Shown here piece after piece: positions 52,912 through 61,596 of a stretch of 64,000 bases of DNA. The notes under the pieces are model-generated. The model did not search any database. It was not told the origin of the DNA and was given only the letters and a program-made list of their open reading frames with translations. The stretch comes from RGIG8124 sp045130665 (GTDB lineage Bacteria; Bacillota; Clostridia; Christensenellales; CAG-917), in contig JBGUQC010000003.1 in assembly GCA_045130665.1 (NCBI GenBank), forward strand, positions 186,001 to 250,000, given 5' to 3'. The translations under genes were made by a program, and so were the position numbers. Positions within the stretch are counted from its first letter, which is position 1. The number at the start of each line of letters is the position of its first letter.

Positions 52912-54216
52912 ATGGTTCTAACACTAGTAATTTCAATATTGGTTTTTGTGGTATTGTTTGTATCCATAATATTTTTTCCATCCTTTAAAATTAAGAACAC
53001 AAAAATTGGTACTTTTTGGATTATTGCTTTAGTAGGTGCAATATTGCTTCTTGCTTGCGGTAGTGTTCCTATTAAAGAAGTTTTTAATAAACTAACAGCA
53101 GATAGTGCAATTAATCCTATAAAGATTCTGATTCTATTCTTATCCATGACTTTCTTGTCTATATTCTTAGATGAAATGGGTTTATTTAAGTGGGCAGCTA
53201 TGAAAGCTGTAAAATTAGCACATAATAGACAAATCTCAATCTTTATTAGTATTTACTTGGTTGCAGCAATACTTACAACATTTACATCCAATGATATAGT
53301 TATTCTAACTTTAACACCTTTTATTTGTTTCTTCTGCAAACATACGAAGGTAAATCCTATACCATATTTAATAGGTGAATTTGTTGCTGCAAATACGTTC
53401 TCTATGATGTTAATCATAGGTAATCCAACAAATATATATTTGGCCACATCTCAAGGAATAACCTTTATAGAATACCTAAAAGTTATGTTTTGTCCAACAA
53501 TGTTCGCAGGAATAGTGGAGCTTCTTTTGGTCTTATTAATCTTTAATAAGTCCTTAAAAAAACCAATTGAAAAAGTGTATACATCCACATTAATCAAGGA
53601 TAAGGAAGATACAATAGTTGGGGTTGTTCATCTTGGGATTTGTTTGGTATTTTTAATAATTTCAAGTTATATAGATGTAGAAATGTGGCTTGTCTCTTTA
53701 CTATGTGCAACATCTTTATTTATCTATGTTTTCATAACCAGATTTATAAAGAAAAACAAGGATGCAACTTTATTCAATACTATCTCAAGATTGCCATGGG
53801 AGTTGATACCATTTGTCCTTTCTATGTTCATAATTATCATTGCTTTAGAGTACCATGGAATAGTAGAAAAGATAGTCAATTTCTTGTCTAATGGAAACAC
53901 AACTTTTGTGTATGGAACAACATCATTCCTTGCATGTAATATTATAAATAATATTCCTATGAGTATGCTCTATTCACATTTAATTGCAACGCTGGGTGAA
54001 AGTGAAGTAATGCAAGCAACATATGCATCCATCGTTGGAAGCAACATTGGAGCATTCTTAACACCTATTGGTGCATTGGCTGGAATTATGTTTACATCTC
54101 TAACAGAAAAATACGAGACAAAACTTAATTTCAAAACCTTTATTTTGTATGGATCCATTATTAGCATACCTGTTCTTTTGGTAAGTTTAGGTACGCTTGC
54201 TTTAATCTTTTATTGA
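52912..54216 (+). CDS. ArsB/NhaD superfamily permease
   Basis: A 434-residue ion transporter with about 11 helices. FTSNDIVILTLTPFICFF and NTFSMMLIIGNPTNIYLA in the first half, and NIINNIPMSMLYSHL with SNIGAFLTPIGALAGI in the second, are the paired motifs of the ArsB/NhaD/SLC13-like group. Arsenite, sodium or a carboxylate could be the substrate. No ArsR, ArsA or ArsC gene is nearby, so an arsenic role is not supported. It has its own promoter; the ribosome site (AGGGA) is modest. Confidence 0.85.
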   Translation: MVLTLVISILVFVVLFVSIIFFPSFKIKNTKIGTFWIIALVGAILLLACGSVPIKEVFNKLTADSAINPIKILILFLSMTFLSIFLDEMGLFKWAAMKAVKLAHNRQISIFISIYLVAAILTTFTSNDIVILTLTPFICFFCKHTKVNPIPYLIGEFVAANTFSMMLIIGNPTNIYLATSQGITFIEYLKVMFCPTMFAGIVELLLVLLIFNKSLKKPIEKVYTSTLIKDKEDTIVGVVHLGICLVFLIISSYIDVEMWLVSLLCATSLFIYVFITRFIKKNKDATLFNTISRLPWELIPFVLSMFIIIIALEYHGIVEKIVNFLSNGNTTFVYGTTSFLACNIINNIPMSMLYSHLIATLGESEVMQATYASIVGSNIGAFLTPIGALAGIMFTSLTEKYETKLNFKTFILYGSIISIPVLLVSLGTLALIFY

Positions 54217-54284
54217 GATTTTTAATGACAATACTCTCATTTTTAGATATAATGTTATAACTAAAAATCAAAAGGGTATTAATT

Positions 54285-55403
54285 ATGCTTAGTGATTCAA
54301 GAATTAAAAAGTTAGCAAATGTCTTGGTAGATTACTCCATTTCTTGCGGAAAGGGAGATAAGGTTTGGATTGATTACAGTGGTTGTGATTACCAACTAAT
54401 TGCTGAGATTATTAGAGAAGTTTATGCACATGGTGGTATGCCATTTGTATTTCAAAATGATAACAGAATAAAAAGAGAAATCTTAAATGGTTGTTCAGAT
54501 GAAATGCTAAAAGTTTGGGCAAAAAGAGATGCTGCATTCATGGATGAATGTCAATGCTACATCGGTATTCGTGGCGGAGAAAATAACTACGAATTAAGTG
54601 ATGTTCCAGCAGATAAAATGCAAGCTTATGACAAACTTTATGCACATGAAGTACACCACAATATACGCGTTAAAAAGACACGTTGGGTTATTCTTAGATA
54701 TCCAACACAAGGTATGTCTCAACTTGCTGGAATGAGCACAGAAGCATATGAAGATTATTACTTTGATGTCTGCACATTAGACTACAAAAAAATGGACAAA
54801 GCAATGGATCCATTAGTAGAACTAATGAATAAGACAGATAAGGTTAGAATTATTGCAAAAGATACAGACCTAACTTTCTCAATCAAGGGCATCGGTGCAG
54901 TTAAGTGTTCTGGTAAATGTAATATCCCAGATGGTGAAGTTTACACAGCTCCAGTTAGAGATTCAATTAATGGTGTAATTCATTACAACATTCCATCTAT
55001 TGAAAACGGCACAAAATTTGAAAATGTTAGATTAGTATTCAAAGATGGAAAAATCATTGAAGCAACAGCAAATGACACAGAGAAAGCAAATGCAATCTTT
55101 GACACAGATGAAGGTGCAAGATATGTCGGCGAGTTCTCATTTGGTTTAAACCCATTCATTACAAAAGGAATTGGAGATATCCTCTTTGATGAAAAGATCT
55201 CAGGATCTTTACATTTCACACCAGGTGCTTGCTATGATGATGCATACAATGGAAATATAAGTGCAATACACTGGGACTTAGTATTATGCCAAAGACCAGA
55301 ATATGGCGGAGGCGAGATTTGGATGGATGATGTCCTTGTCAGAAAGGATGGAAGATTCGTTCTTAAAGAATTAGAGGGTCTAAATCCAGAAAATCTTAAA
55401 TAA
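54285..55403 (+). CDS. M29 family aminopeptidase
   Basis: A 372-residue cytoplasmic metallo-aminopeptidase (AmpS/PepS type). The family's metal ligands are visible in order: Glu in CNIPDGEVYTAP, Glu in GEFSFGLNP, His in SGSLHFTPG, and His/Asp in SAIHWDLV near the end. The N-terminal domain starts SRIKKLANVLVDYSISCGKGDKVWI. The start has only a weak AAAAGGG site. It stands alone between the permease gene and gap. Confidence 0.93.
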   Translation: MLSDSRIKKLANVLVDYSISCGKGDKVWIDYSGCDYQLIAEIIREVYAHGGMPFVFQNDNRIKREILNGCSDEMLKVWAKRDAAFMDECQCYIGIRGGENNYELSDVPADKMQAYDKLYAHEVHHNIRVKKTRWVILRYPTQGMSQLAGMSTEAYEDYYFDVCTLDYKKMDKAMDPLVELMNKTDKVRIIAKDTDLTFSIKGIGAVKCSGKCNIPDGEVYTAPVRDSINGVIHYNIPSIENGTKFENVRLVFKDGKIIEATANDTEKANAIFDTDEGARYVGEFSFGLNPFITKGIGDILFDEKISGSLHFTPGACYDDAYNGNISAIHWDLVLCQRPEYGGGEIWMDDVLVRKDGRFVLKELEGLNPENLK

Positions 55404-55429
55404 ATAATTAAATAATAGATAAAAACTAT

Positions 55430-55458
55430 TTGTAATTTTGTTTTTCTATGAATTACAA
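55430..55458. repeat. Inverted repeat upstream of gap
   Basis: TTGTAATT and AATTACAA, 8-bp arms with a 13-base gap, lie about 70 bases before the gap start. This could be a weak terminator for the peptidase or an operator; no long T-run follows. Confidence 0.35.
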
Positions 55459-55525
55459 TATGGCAACAAGATAAAAATTGTAAAAATAAAATAAAATTTT
55501 AAATATATTTCGGAGGACGAAAATT

Positions 55526-56590
55526 ATGGCAAAAAATGTCAGAGTCGCAATTAATGGTTTCGGAAGAATCGGTCGTCTTGCTTTCCGTCAAATGTTTGGC
55601 GCAGAAGGTTATGAAGTAGTCGCAATCAACGACTTAACATCACCAAAGATGTTAGCACACCTCTTAAAGTACGATTCAACACAAGGCAACTATGCAAATT
55701 CACATAAAGTTGAATCTGCAGAAGCAGTATTAAACGAAGATGGATCAATCAAAGAAGATGGATACATTGTAGTAGATGGCAAGAAGATTACAATCTATGC
55801 AGTTAAAGATGCAAAAGATCTTCCATGGAAGGCTCTTGATGTTGACGTTGTTTTAGAATGTACAGGTTTCTATACATCAAAAGACAAAGCAGCAGCACAT
55901 ATTGTAGCAGGTGCAAAGAAAGTTGTTATCTCAGCTCCAGCTGGAAACGACTTACCAACAGTTGTTTACAATGTTAACCATGATATCTTAAAGGCTTCAG
56001 ATACAATCATTTCTGCAGCATCATGTACAACAAACTGCTTAGCTCCAATGGCTTTCTTCCTCAACAAGTTAGCACCAATCCAAAGTGGTATCATGACAAC
56101 AATTCACTCATATACAGGTGACCAAATGGTATTAGATGGACCACAAAGAAAGGGTGACTTACGTCGTTCAAGAGCAGCAGCTTGCAACATCGTTCCAAAC
56201 AGCACAGGCGCAGCAAAAGCAATCGGTCTTGTTATCCCAGAATTAAATGGTAAATTAATCGGTGCTGCACAAAGAGTACCAACTCCAACAGGATCTACAA
56301 CAATCTTAATCGCAGTATGTAAAGGAAACGTAACAGTTGATGCTATCAACGCAGCAATGAAAAAAGCAGCAGAAGGTAACGATTCTTATGGTTACACAGA
56401 AGACCAAATCGTATCAAGCGATATCATTGGCATGACATATGGTTCATTATTCGATGCAACACAAACAATGGTAAAATATATGCCAGAATCAGACTGCACA
56501 ACAGTTCAAGTAGTTGCATGGTATGACAATGAAAACAGTTATACAAGCCAAATGGTTCGTACAATTAAATACTTCGCAGAACTTAAATAA
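55526..56590 (+). CDS. gap: Glyceraldehyde-3-phosphate dehydrogenase
   Basis: Glycolytic enzyme, 354 residues. NAD loop INGFGRIGR at residues 9-17; catalytic Cys167 in SAASCTTNCLAP; HSYTGDQMVLDGPQ; WYDNENSYTSQMVRTI at the end. It is about 15-20 residues longer than the classical enzyme because of an insert around residues 62-80 (VESAEAVLNEDGSIKEDGY). A CGGAGGA ribosome site and Gly/Ala-rich, strongly biased codons suggest high expression. No other glycolytic gene adjoins it. Confidence 0.98.
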   Translation: MAKNVRVAINGFGRIGRLAFRQMFGAEGYEVVAINDLTSPKMLAHLLKYDSTQGNYANSHKVESAEAVLNEDGSIKEDGYIVVDGKKITIYAVKDAKDLPWKALDVDVVLECTGFYTSKDKAAAHIVAGAKKVVISAPAGNDLPTVVYNVNHDILKASDTIISAASCTTNCLAPMAFFLNKLAPIQSGIMTTIHSYTGDQMVLDGPQRKGDLRRSRAAACNIVPNSTGAAKAIGLVIPELNGKLIGAAQRVPTPTGSTTILIAVCKGNVTVDAINAAMKKAAEGNDSYGYTEDQIVSSDIIGMTYGSLFDATQTMVKYMPESDCTTVQVVAWYDNENSYTSQMVRTIKYFAELK

Positions 56591-56609
56591 TTAAGTCATA
56601 ACTGATATT

Positions 56610-56641
56610 AAAGAGATGTTCGTAAGAGCATCTCTTTTTTA
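56610..56641 (+). terminator. Terminator of gap
   Basis: AAAGAGATG/CATCTCTTT stem with an inner GTAA loop, followed by T. Confidence 0.85.
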
Positions 56642-56651
56642 TTACTCAATC

Positions 56652-56679
56652 TTGATTTATAGATATAAATAGTTATAAA
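56652..56679 (+). promoter_or_regulatory. Promoter of the small tail-anchored protein gene
   Basis: TTGATT, 16-base spacer, TATAAA, then 10 bases to the ATG at 56690. The expected leader is only a few bases. Confidence 0.5.
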
Positions 56680-56689
56680 ATGATATATT

Positions 56690-56992
56690 ATGGCAGATGA
56701 CAACGAAGTAAAAGAAGTCCAAGAACCTGAAAAAGAACAAAAACAGGAAGATAAGAAGGACAAACAAGACAATAAACAGGATAAAAAGGCCAATAAACAT
56801 GATAAGGCTAATACTGTGTTTTTCCCAGAAGGTGCATCTGAAGCAGACATAGAAAGACACCAAAAGGAATTGAAGAAACAGTATAAGGTTGGCAGACCAA
56901 CCATTATGCAAATCTTAACAGCAGTATTAAGTGGTCTTGTTATTTTGGGTATTGTAATTGCTGTTGTTGTAATAGCCGTAACCGAAAGTTAA
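56690..56992 (+). CDS. Small protein with charged N-terminus and C-terminal membrane helix
   Basis: 100 residues. Residues 1-42 are almost wholly Lys, Asp, Glu and Gln (EKEQKQEDKKDKQDNKQDKK), probably disordered. A short amphipathic stretch follows, then one membrane helix (about 73-97) at the very end. The topology is that of a tail-anchored protein with its bulk in the cytoplasm. No ribosome site is seen, and a promoter sits right before the ATG. Function unknown. An alcohol dehydrogenase gene follows 28 bases later. Confidence 0.7.
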   Translation: MADDNEVKEVQEPEKEQKQEDKKDKQDNKQDKKANKHDKANTVFFPEGASEADIERHQKELKKQYKVGRPTIMQILTAVLSGLVILGIVIAVVVIAVTES

Positions 56993-57020
56993 AAAAATAT
57001 TTTATTTGGGGGTATATAGT

Positions 57021-58262
57021 ATGGGAGTCAATCCATTCTACAAAGCGTTTTGCAGATGTTATCAAAAGATAATGTATGTTGCAGTTTTCTTCCTACCATG
57101 GAATCAAAACAAAGGCACATTATCGGGTGCAGGCAGTATTAAAGAATTGCCACAATTCTTAAAAGATAAGGGATTTAAGAGCATTTTAGTTGTTACAGAT
57201 AATTTCTTGTTTGAACATGGTATGGCAGATCCAATCGCACAAAAGTGTGAAGAGTTGGGTATGAAGAGCACAATTTTCCACGGAGTTGTTCCAAATCCAA
57301 CAATTCAAAACATTGAAGATGGTCTTCAAATGTATAAAGATAACGAGTGTGATTGCGTTGTCGCATTAGGCGGTGGTTCATCTATGGACTGTGCAAAGGG
57401 TATTGCAGCTAGAGTTGCATGTCCAAAGAAGACAGTTCCACAAATGAAGGGCTTAATCAAAATCCTACTTTCTGGTAGAGGAAAGAAAATGCCACCATTG
57501 GTTGCTATTCCAACAACATCTGGAACAGGAAGTGAAGCAACAGTTGCAGCAGTTATTTCTAATCCAGAAAAGAAAGAGAAGTATCCACTTAATGACCCAT
57601 ATCTTATTCCAAGATATGTTGTTATGGATCCAGAACTCACAATTGGTCTTCCAAAACCAGTTACATCCACAACAGGTGTAGATGCTTTAACACATGCAGT
57701 CGAAGGATATATTGGAAGCGAAAATACAAAACAAACCAAGAAGGATTCTATTGAAGCAGTTCAATTAATTCATAAATATCTTAAAAAAGCATATGATAAT
57801 GGCGCAGATTTAGAAGCAAGAAATCAAATGCAACAAGCTGCATATTTAGCAGGACGCGCATTTACACGTTCATATGTTGGATATGTTCATGCAATTGCAC
57901 ACTCATTAGGCGGATTCTATGGAGTACCACATGGTCTTGCAAATGCTGTAATTCTTCCATACGTATTAGATGCATACGGAAAGAGTGCATATAAGAAACT
58001 TGCTCAACTTGCAGATTGTATCGATATTAAGGGCGAAAATGATGAAGAGAAGGCAAAGGCATTCATTCAATGGATTAGAGACCTTAATGCATCTATGGAT
58101 ATTCCAGATAAGATTAAAGCAAAAGATGGTTCTCAATTAATTAAGGAAGAAGACCTTCCAATTATGATAGACCATGCATATTCTGAGGCAAACCCACTTT
58201 ATCCATGTCCACAAGTATGGAGCAAGGATGACCTCGAAAAAATTTACAGAATTATTATGTAA
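57021..58262 (+). CDS. Iron-containing alcohol dehydrogenase
   Basis: A 413-residue group III alcohol dehydrogenase. VVALGGGSSMDCAKGIA binds the cofactor; AIPTTSGTGSEATVAAVI follows. Metal ligands lie in TTGVDALTHAVEGYI (Asp and His) and HAIAHSLGGFYGVPHGLANA (two His). I start at the ATG with GGGGG seven to nine bases upstream; a TTG five codons earlier overlaps that site. The substrate may be a short alcohol/aldehyde or butanol-type, not decidable. Confidence 0.95.
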   Translation: MGVNPFYKAFCRCYQKIMYVAVFFLPWNQNKGTLSGAGSIKELPQFLKDKGFKSILVVTDNFLFEHGMADPIAQKCEELGMKSTIFHGVVPNPTIQNIEDGLQMYKDNECDCVVALGGGSSMDCAKGIAARVACPKKTVPQMKGLIKILLSGRGKKMPPLVAIPTTSGTGSEATVAAVISNPEKKEKYPLNDPYLIPRYVVMDPELTIGLPKPVTSTTGVDALTHAVEGYIGSENTKQTKKDSIEAVQLIHKYLKKAYDNGADLEARNQMQQAAYLAGRAFTRSYVGYVHAIAHSLGGFYGVPHGLANAVILPYVLDAYGKSAYKKLAQLADCIDIKGENDEEKAKAFIQWIRDLNASMDIPDKIKAKDGSQLIKEEDLPIMIDHAYSEANPLYPCPQVWSKDDLEKIYRIIM

Positions 58263-58283
58263 TAATAAAAGTCGATATAACGA

Positions 58284-58318
58284 AAAGTGCCAACCCGTTA
58301 GGGCTGGCATTTTTCTTC
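58284..58318 (+). terminator. Terminator of the alcohol dehydrogenase gene
   Basis: TGCCAaCCC/GGGcTGGCA stem with a GTTA loop, followed by five T. It can also act on the converging lipid kinase. Confidence 0.8.
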
Positions 58319-58338
58319 ATTTAAGGGGGTTATTTAAA

Positions 58339-59214
58339 TTATCTGTACATTTTGAGTTCGCCATGTACACATTTTAAATCTATTTCTTTTGTTTCAACTG
58401 GTTGGATTTCTCCATCGAATTGGAATTGACTATCATCTAAGATTTTGATGTGGCAGCTATCTGCTGTGTATTCATCTGAATAGTCATGTTCAACATGCTT
58501 TCCTTTCATTAATTGTGGTAATCTTCCAAAAATCTTTGATTTTTTCATTTCATTAATAGCAACGATATCTAATTTGCCATCATCTACAATGCCATTTGGA
58601 CAGATCTTGATTCCGCCACCAATGCATTGTCCATTACCAATACCAATCATGAATACGTTCTTGTCATATGTTTCGCCGTTTACTGTTAATTCCATATGAT
58701 GGAAACGTGTGTGAAGTAGAGTATAAATTAATGCCCATGTATAAGCTGCTTTGCCTTTTAACTTTTGAACACTTGCGTATTTAACTAAAACATCTACATC
58801 CATACCAGCACCAGCAACGTTTAAGCAACGTTTGTCTCCTGCTTGGATATAGTCTACATATTGTGCATCATCTTTTAAGATGACATCTATAGCTTCTTTA
58901 TATTTGATTGGGTGATTAGAAGCCTTTACAAAGTCGTTACCACTTCCGCAAGGAACTAATCCTAATGTTATCTTAGAAAAGTCTACAATGCCGTTTAAGA
59001 CTTCGTTGAATGTTCCATCTCCGCCTAAAACGATAAGTTTAAGATCTTCTTTTTCTGTATTTAATTGTTTTGTGATTTCAATTGTATGTCCAGCATACTC
59101 TGATTCATGAACAGTATACTCTTTGTCTGCAAGCTCTAAAGCTTCTTTCACAACTTGTAAAGCTTTTAAGCTTTCTCCACGTCCACCTTTTGGATTTAAT
59201 ATAATATCGTACAT
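58339..59214 (-). CDS. Diacylglycerol kinase family lipid kinase (DgkB/YegS-like)
   Basis: A 291-residue soluble kinase that phosphorylates a lipid at the membrane surface. NPKGGRGESLKAL starts the fold. GGDGTFNEVLNGI is the nucleotide-binding signature, followed by LGLVPCGSGNDFVKA. The C-terminal beta-sandwich ends in QFQFDGEIQPVE. I use the Met with GAGG upstream at 59214; the open frame runs 20 codons further through AT-rich promoter DNA. Confidence 0.92.
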   Translation of the reverse strand: MYDIILNPKGGRGESLKALQVVKEALELADKEYTVHESEYAGHTIEITKQLNTEKEDLKLIVLGGDGTFNEVLNGIVDFSKITLGLVPCGSGNDFVKASNHPIKYKEAIDVILKDDAQYVDYIQAGDKRCLNVAGAGMDVDVLVKYASVQKLKGKAAYTWALIYTLLHTRFHHMELTVNGETYDKNVFMIGIGNGQCIGGGIKICPNGIVDDGKLDIVAINEMKKSKIFGRLPQLMKGKHVEHDYSDEYTADSCHIKILDDSQFQFDGEIQPVETKEIDLKCVHGELKMYR

Positions 59215-59274
59215 AAAAACTACCTCTTTTTTTATAGTTCGGCTAATTTTAATATTTATAAATAAATAAGTCAA

Positions 59275-59312
59275 ATAAAAATGAACAGAAAATAAAATCT
59301 GTTCAAATTTTT
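59275..59312 (-). terminator. Terminator of the cytidylate-kinase-like gene
   Basis: TGAACAG/CTGTTCA inverted repeat with a 10-base loop. On the minus strand it is followed by a short T-rich run. Confidence 0.6.
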
Positions 59313-59334
59313 ATCAAAATAATATTATTGTTAA

Positions 59335-59925
59335 TTACTTACTATTAAAATGTTCTAATAATCCTAATATAGCTTCAACTGCAGCATCTGTTCCCATTGA
59401 ACTATTTACAACTAAATCATAAGAGTGTGGATCTCCCCATTTTGTATCTGCGTAATGTTCATGGTATTTAGCTCTTTGTTTATCGCAAGTCTTTATAGCT
59501 TTTTTTGCTTCTTTTTCTGAAACATGATAGGTTTCTGATATACGTTTAATTCTATCTTCTTCATTAGCAATAATGAAGATTCTTACCAAATTTGGATTAT
59601 CTCTTAAAATATAATCTGAGCAACGACCAATGATAATACATGGTTTTTCTGCTAGTTTTTTAATGATTTTTACTTGGGTACCAAATAGTTCATCTGAGAT
59701 TGGAACAAAGTTTCCAGAGGAGTATGAACCATAATCAAAACCTGTTGGAGTTCTGTCTTGGAATGCATCAATAACTTCAGGTTTAAACCCAGTTGCTATT
59801 GCTGCAAGCTCACTAACAGATTTGTCATAGAAAGGAATATTAAGTTTACGTGCAACCTTTCTACCGATTTCACGTCCGCCAGATCCATATTCACGAGAAA
59901 TTGTAATAATAGATTTAAAGCCCAT
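59335..59925 (-). CDS. Cytidylate kinase-like protein
   Basis: A 196-residue P-loop kinase of the cytidylate kinase 2 family. ITISREYGSGGREIGRKVARKL is the variant phosphate loop; LAEKPCIIIGRCSDYIL and RIKRISETYHVSEKEAKKAI follow. The nucleotide substrate is not proven, and many clostridial genomes have this type besides Cmk. I start at the Met with GGGGGA upstream; the ATG five codons earlier is part of that site. It is divergent from the acetyltransferase. Confidence 0.88.
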   Translation of the reverse strand: MGFKSIITISREYGSGGREIGRKVARKLNIPFYDKSVSELAAIATGFKPEVIDAFQDRTPTGFDYGSYSSGNFVPISDELFGTQVKIIKKLAEKPCIIIGRCSDYILRDNPNLVRIFIIANEEDRIKRISETYHVSEKEAKKAIKTCDKQRAKYHEHYADTKWGDPHSYDLVVNSSMGTDAAVEAILGLLEHFNSK

Positions 59926-59995
59926 AATAAAATCCCCCATCTTTTTTATTTTAATTCAAATTAAATATAAAAGTCTATACCATGAAAAAATATAT

Positions 59996-60051
59996 ACACG
60001 TGTTTAATTTATACTGCAAACTTGCAAAAAGAGGCGGTTAGAATGTATAAT
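59996..60051. promoter_or_regulatory. Copy 2 of the two-part intergenic motif, overlapping a promoter
   Basis: ACACGTGT (59996-60003) and AGGCGGTTAGAA (60032-60043) repeat the pair seen at 19603-19637. The second word lies inside the plus-strand promoter of the acetyltransferase: TTGCAA at 60022, 18-base spacer, TATAAT at 60046. On the other side the cytidylate-kinase-like gene starts 71 bases away. Confidence 0.5.
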
Positions 60052-60073
60052 ATTTGCTACAGGAGATAGATTT

Positions 60074-60709
60074 ATGTGTTTAGTTAACAAGAAGAAATTA
60101 GAACAAACAAAAGAAGTAATGCACAAGGGTGATTTGTATCTTCCAAATGATACTAATTTGCTAATTTACCAAACATTTAGACTTGAAAAATTGAGAAGAT
60201 TTAACAAGACTTGCAGGTTAAATATTCCAAAAAGAATAAGATGGTGCAAAAAGATGTTTGCAGAATTTGGAGAGAATAGTTACATTGAATTGCCATTTTA
60301 TTCCAACTTTGCAGGAGAGCATGTTCATATTGGTAGAGATGTTTATGCGAACTTCAATTTAACTCTTGTTGATGACACACATATCTACATTGGAGACTAT
60401 ACCATGATAGGTCCAAATGTAATTATTGCAACAGCTGGACATCCTGTATTGCCAGAATTAAGAGAAAAGATGTACCAATATAATGCTCCAGTACATATTG
60501 GAAGGAATTGTTGGATAGGCGCAGGCTCTATTATTCTTCCTGGTGTAACCATTGGAGATAATGTTGTAATAGGCGCTGGATCTGTTGTTACAAAAGACAT
60601 AGAAAGCAATGTAGTTGCCGTAGGCAATCCTTGTAAAGTGATGCGTCCAGTCGGCGAAAAAGATAAAGAGTTTTATTTCAAAGACAGAAAAATTGATATA
60701 AAAGAATAA
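60074..60709 (+). CDS. Maltose/galactoside O-acetyltransferase family protein
   Basis: A 211-residue acetyl-CoA-dependent sugar acetyltransferase with a left-handed beta-helix of hexapeptide repeats (HIGRDVYANFNLTLVDDTHIYIGD, HIGRNCWIGAGSIILPGVTIGDNVVIGAGSVV). The active-site His lies in ATAGHPVLPELR. The N-terminal helical domain (about 1-60) fits Maa/LacA. An AGGAGAT ribosome site precedes the start. The acceptor sugar is unknown. It has its own promoter and an AT-rich terminator. Confidence 0.92.
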   Translation: MCLVNKKKLEQTKEVMHKGDLYLPNDTNLLIYQTFRLEKLRRFNKTCRLNIPKRIRWCKKMFAEFGENSYIELPFYSNFAGEHVHIGRDVYANFNLTLVDDTHIYIGDYTMIGPNVIIATAGHPVLPELREKMYQYNAPVHIGRNCWIGAGSIILPGVTIGDNVVIGAGSVVTKDIESNVVAVGNPCKVMRPVGEKDKEFYFKDRKIDIKE

Positions 60710-60743
60710 CCCATAATTTTTCTTAGTTTGATATATGTGGTGT

Positions 60744-60772
60744 AAAGAATATTGCCTATAATATTCTTTTTT
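60744..60772 (+). terminator. AT-rich terminator overlapping the coaX promoter
   Basis: AAGAATATT/AATATTCTT stem with a 6-base loop, then TTTT. The coaX -35 box lies inside the hairpin. Confidence 0.65.
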
Positions 60773-60780
60773 GGTATAAT
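60752..60780 (+). promoter_or_regulatory. Promoter of coaX-hom-malQ
   Basis: TTGCCT, 17-base spacer, TATAAT, 36 bases before coaX. Confidence 0.6.
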
Positions 60781-60816
60781 ATCCTTTAGTTTATCAATGA
60801 GCAAAAGGAGACTTCA

Positions 60817-61596
60817 ATGCTTTTAGTTTTAGATATTGGAAATACAAATGTAAAAATTGGTATTTTTAAGGGCAATAAGCTTATCTCTACTTGGCGTGTA
60901 TCTACACAAGCTTCACATACAGCAGATGAATATGGCATGATGGTCTATGACTTACTTAGATCTTCAGGTGCTTCATTTAAGGATATTGAGGGTTCAATTA
61001 TGTCTTCAGTATCTCCTGCTATGAACTACACAATTGAGCATATGTGTCAGTACTACACAAACAAAAAGCCAGTAGTTGTAAGTGCAAATATTAATACTGG
61101 AATTGAAATTAAGTATGATCATCCTGGCGAACTAGGTGCAGACAGAATTGTAGATTGTGTTGCAGCATATAAATTATATGGTGGTCCTGCAATAGTTGTA
61201 GATTTTGGTTCAGCAACAACATTTAACTTAGTTACAAAAGATGGTGTATTTATTGGTGGCGCAATTGCTCCTGGTGTAAAGACAGCAGCAGATTCTTTAG
61301 TAAATGTTGCAGCAAAACTTCCAAGAGTTGAGTTGTCTGTTCCAGAAAATCCAATTGGAACAAATACAATTAGTGGTATGCAATCTGGTATCGTTTATGG
61401 ATACACAGGATTGGTTAAGTACATCGTAGATATGTACAAGAAATTACCAGAAATGAAAGATGCAAAAGTTATTGCAACAGGTGGTCTTTCTGAATTGGTA
61501 ACAAATGCAGATAAAACAATTATAGACATCATAGATAGAAAGCTCGCTTTAGAGGGTTTAAAAATCATTTATGATTTAAATAAGAAGGAGAAATAA
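60817..61596 (+). CDS. coaX: Type III pantothenate kinase
   Basis: First enzyme of coenzyme A synthesis, 259 residues. ASKHA-fold signatures: LVLDIGNTNVKIGIFKG (phosphate 1), GELGADRIVDCVAA, and VVDFGSATTFNLVTKDGVFIGGAIAPGVKTAADSL with the catalytic Asp. The AAAGGAG ribosome site fits. The stop shares one base with the start of hom, so the two are translationally coupled. Confidence 0.97.
   Translation: MLLVLDIGNTNVKIGIFKGNKLISTWRVSTQASHTADEYGMMVYDLLRSSGASFKDIEGSIMSSVSPAMNYTIEHMCQYYTNKKPVVVSANINTGIEIKYDHPGELGADRIVDCVAAYKLYGGPAIVVDFGSATTFNLVTKDGVFIGGAIAPGVKTAADSLVNVAAKLPRVELSVPENPIGTNTISGMQSGIVYGYTGLVKYIVDMYKKLPEMKDAKVIATGGLSELVTNADKTIIDIIDRKLALEGLKIIYDLNKKEK

Noticed and set aside
52912..54216. 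Arsenite efflux pump
   Set aside because: The fold fits the ArsB/NhaD group, but no other arsenic gene is nearby, so the substrate is left open.
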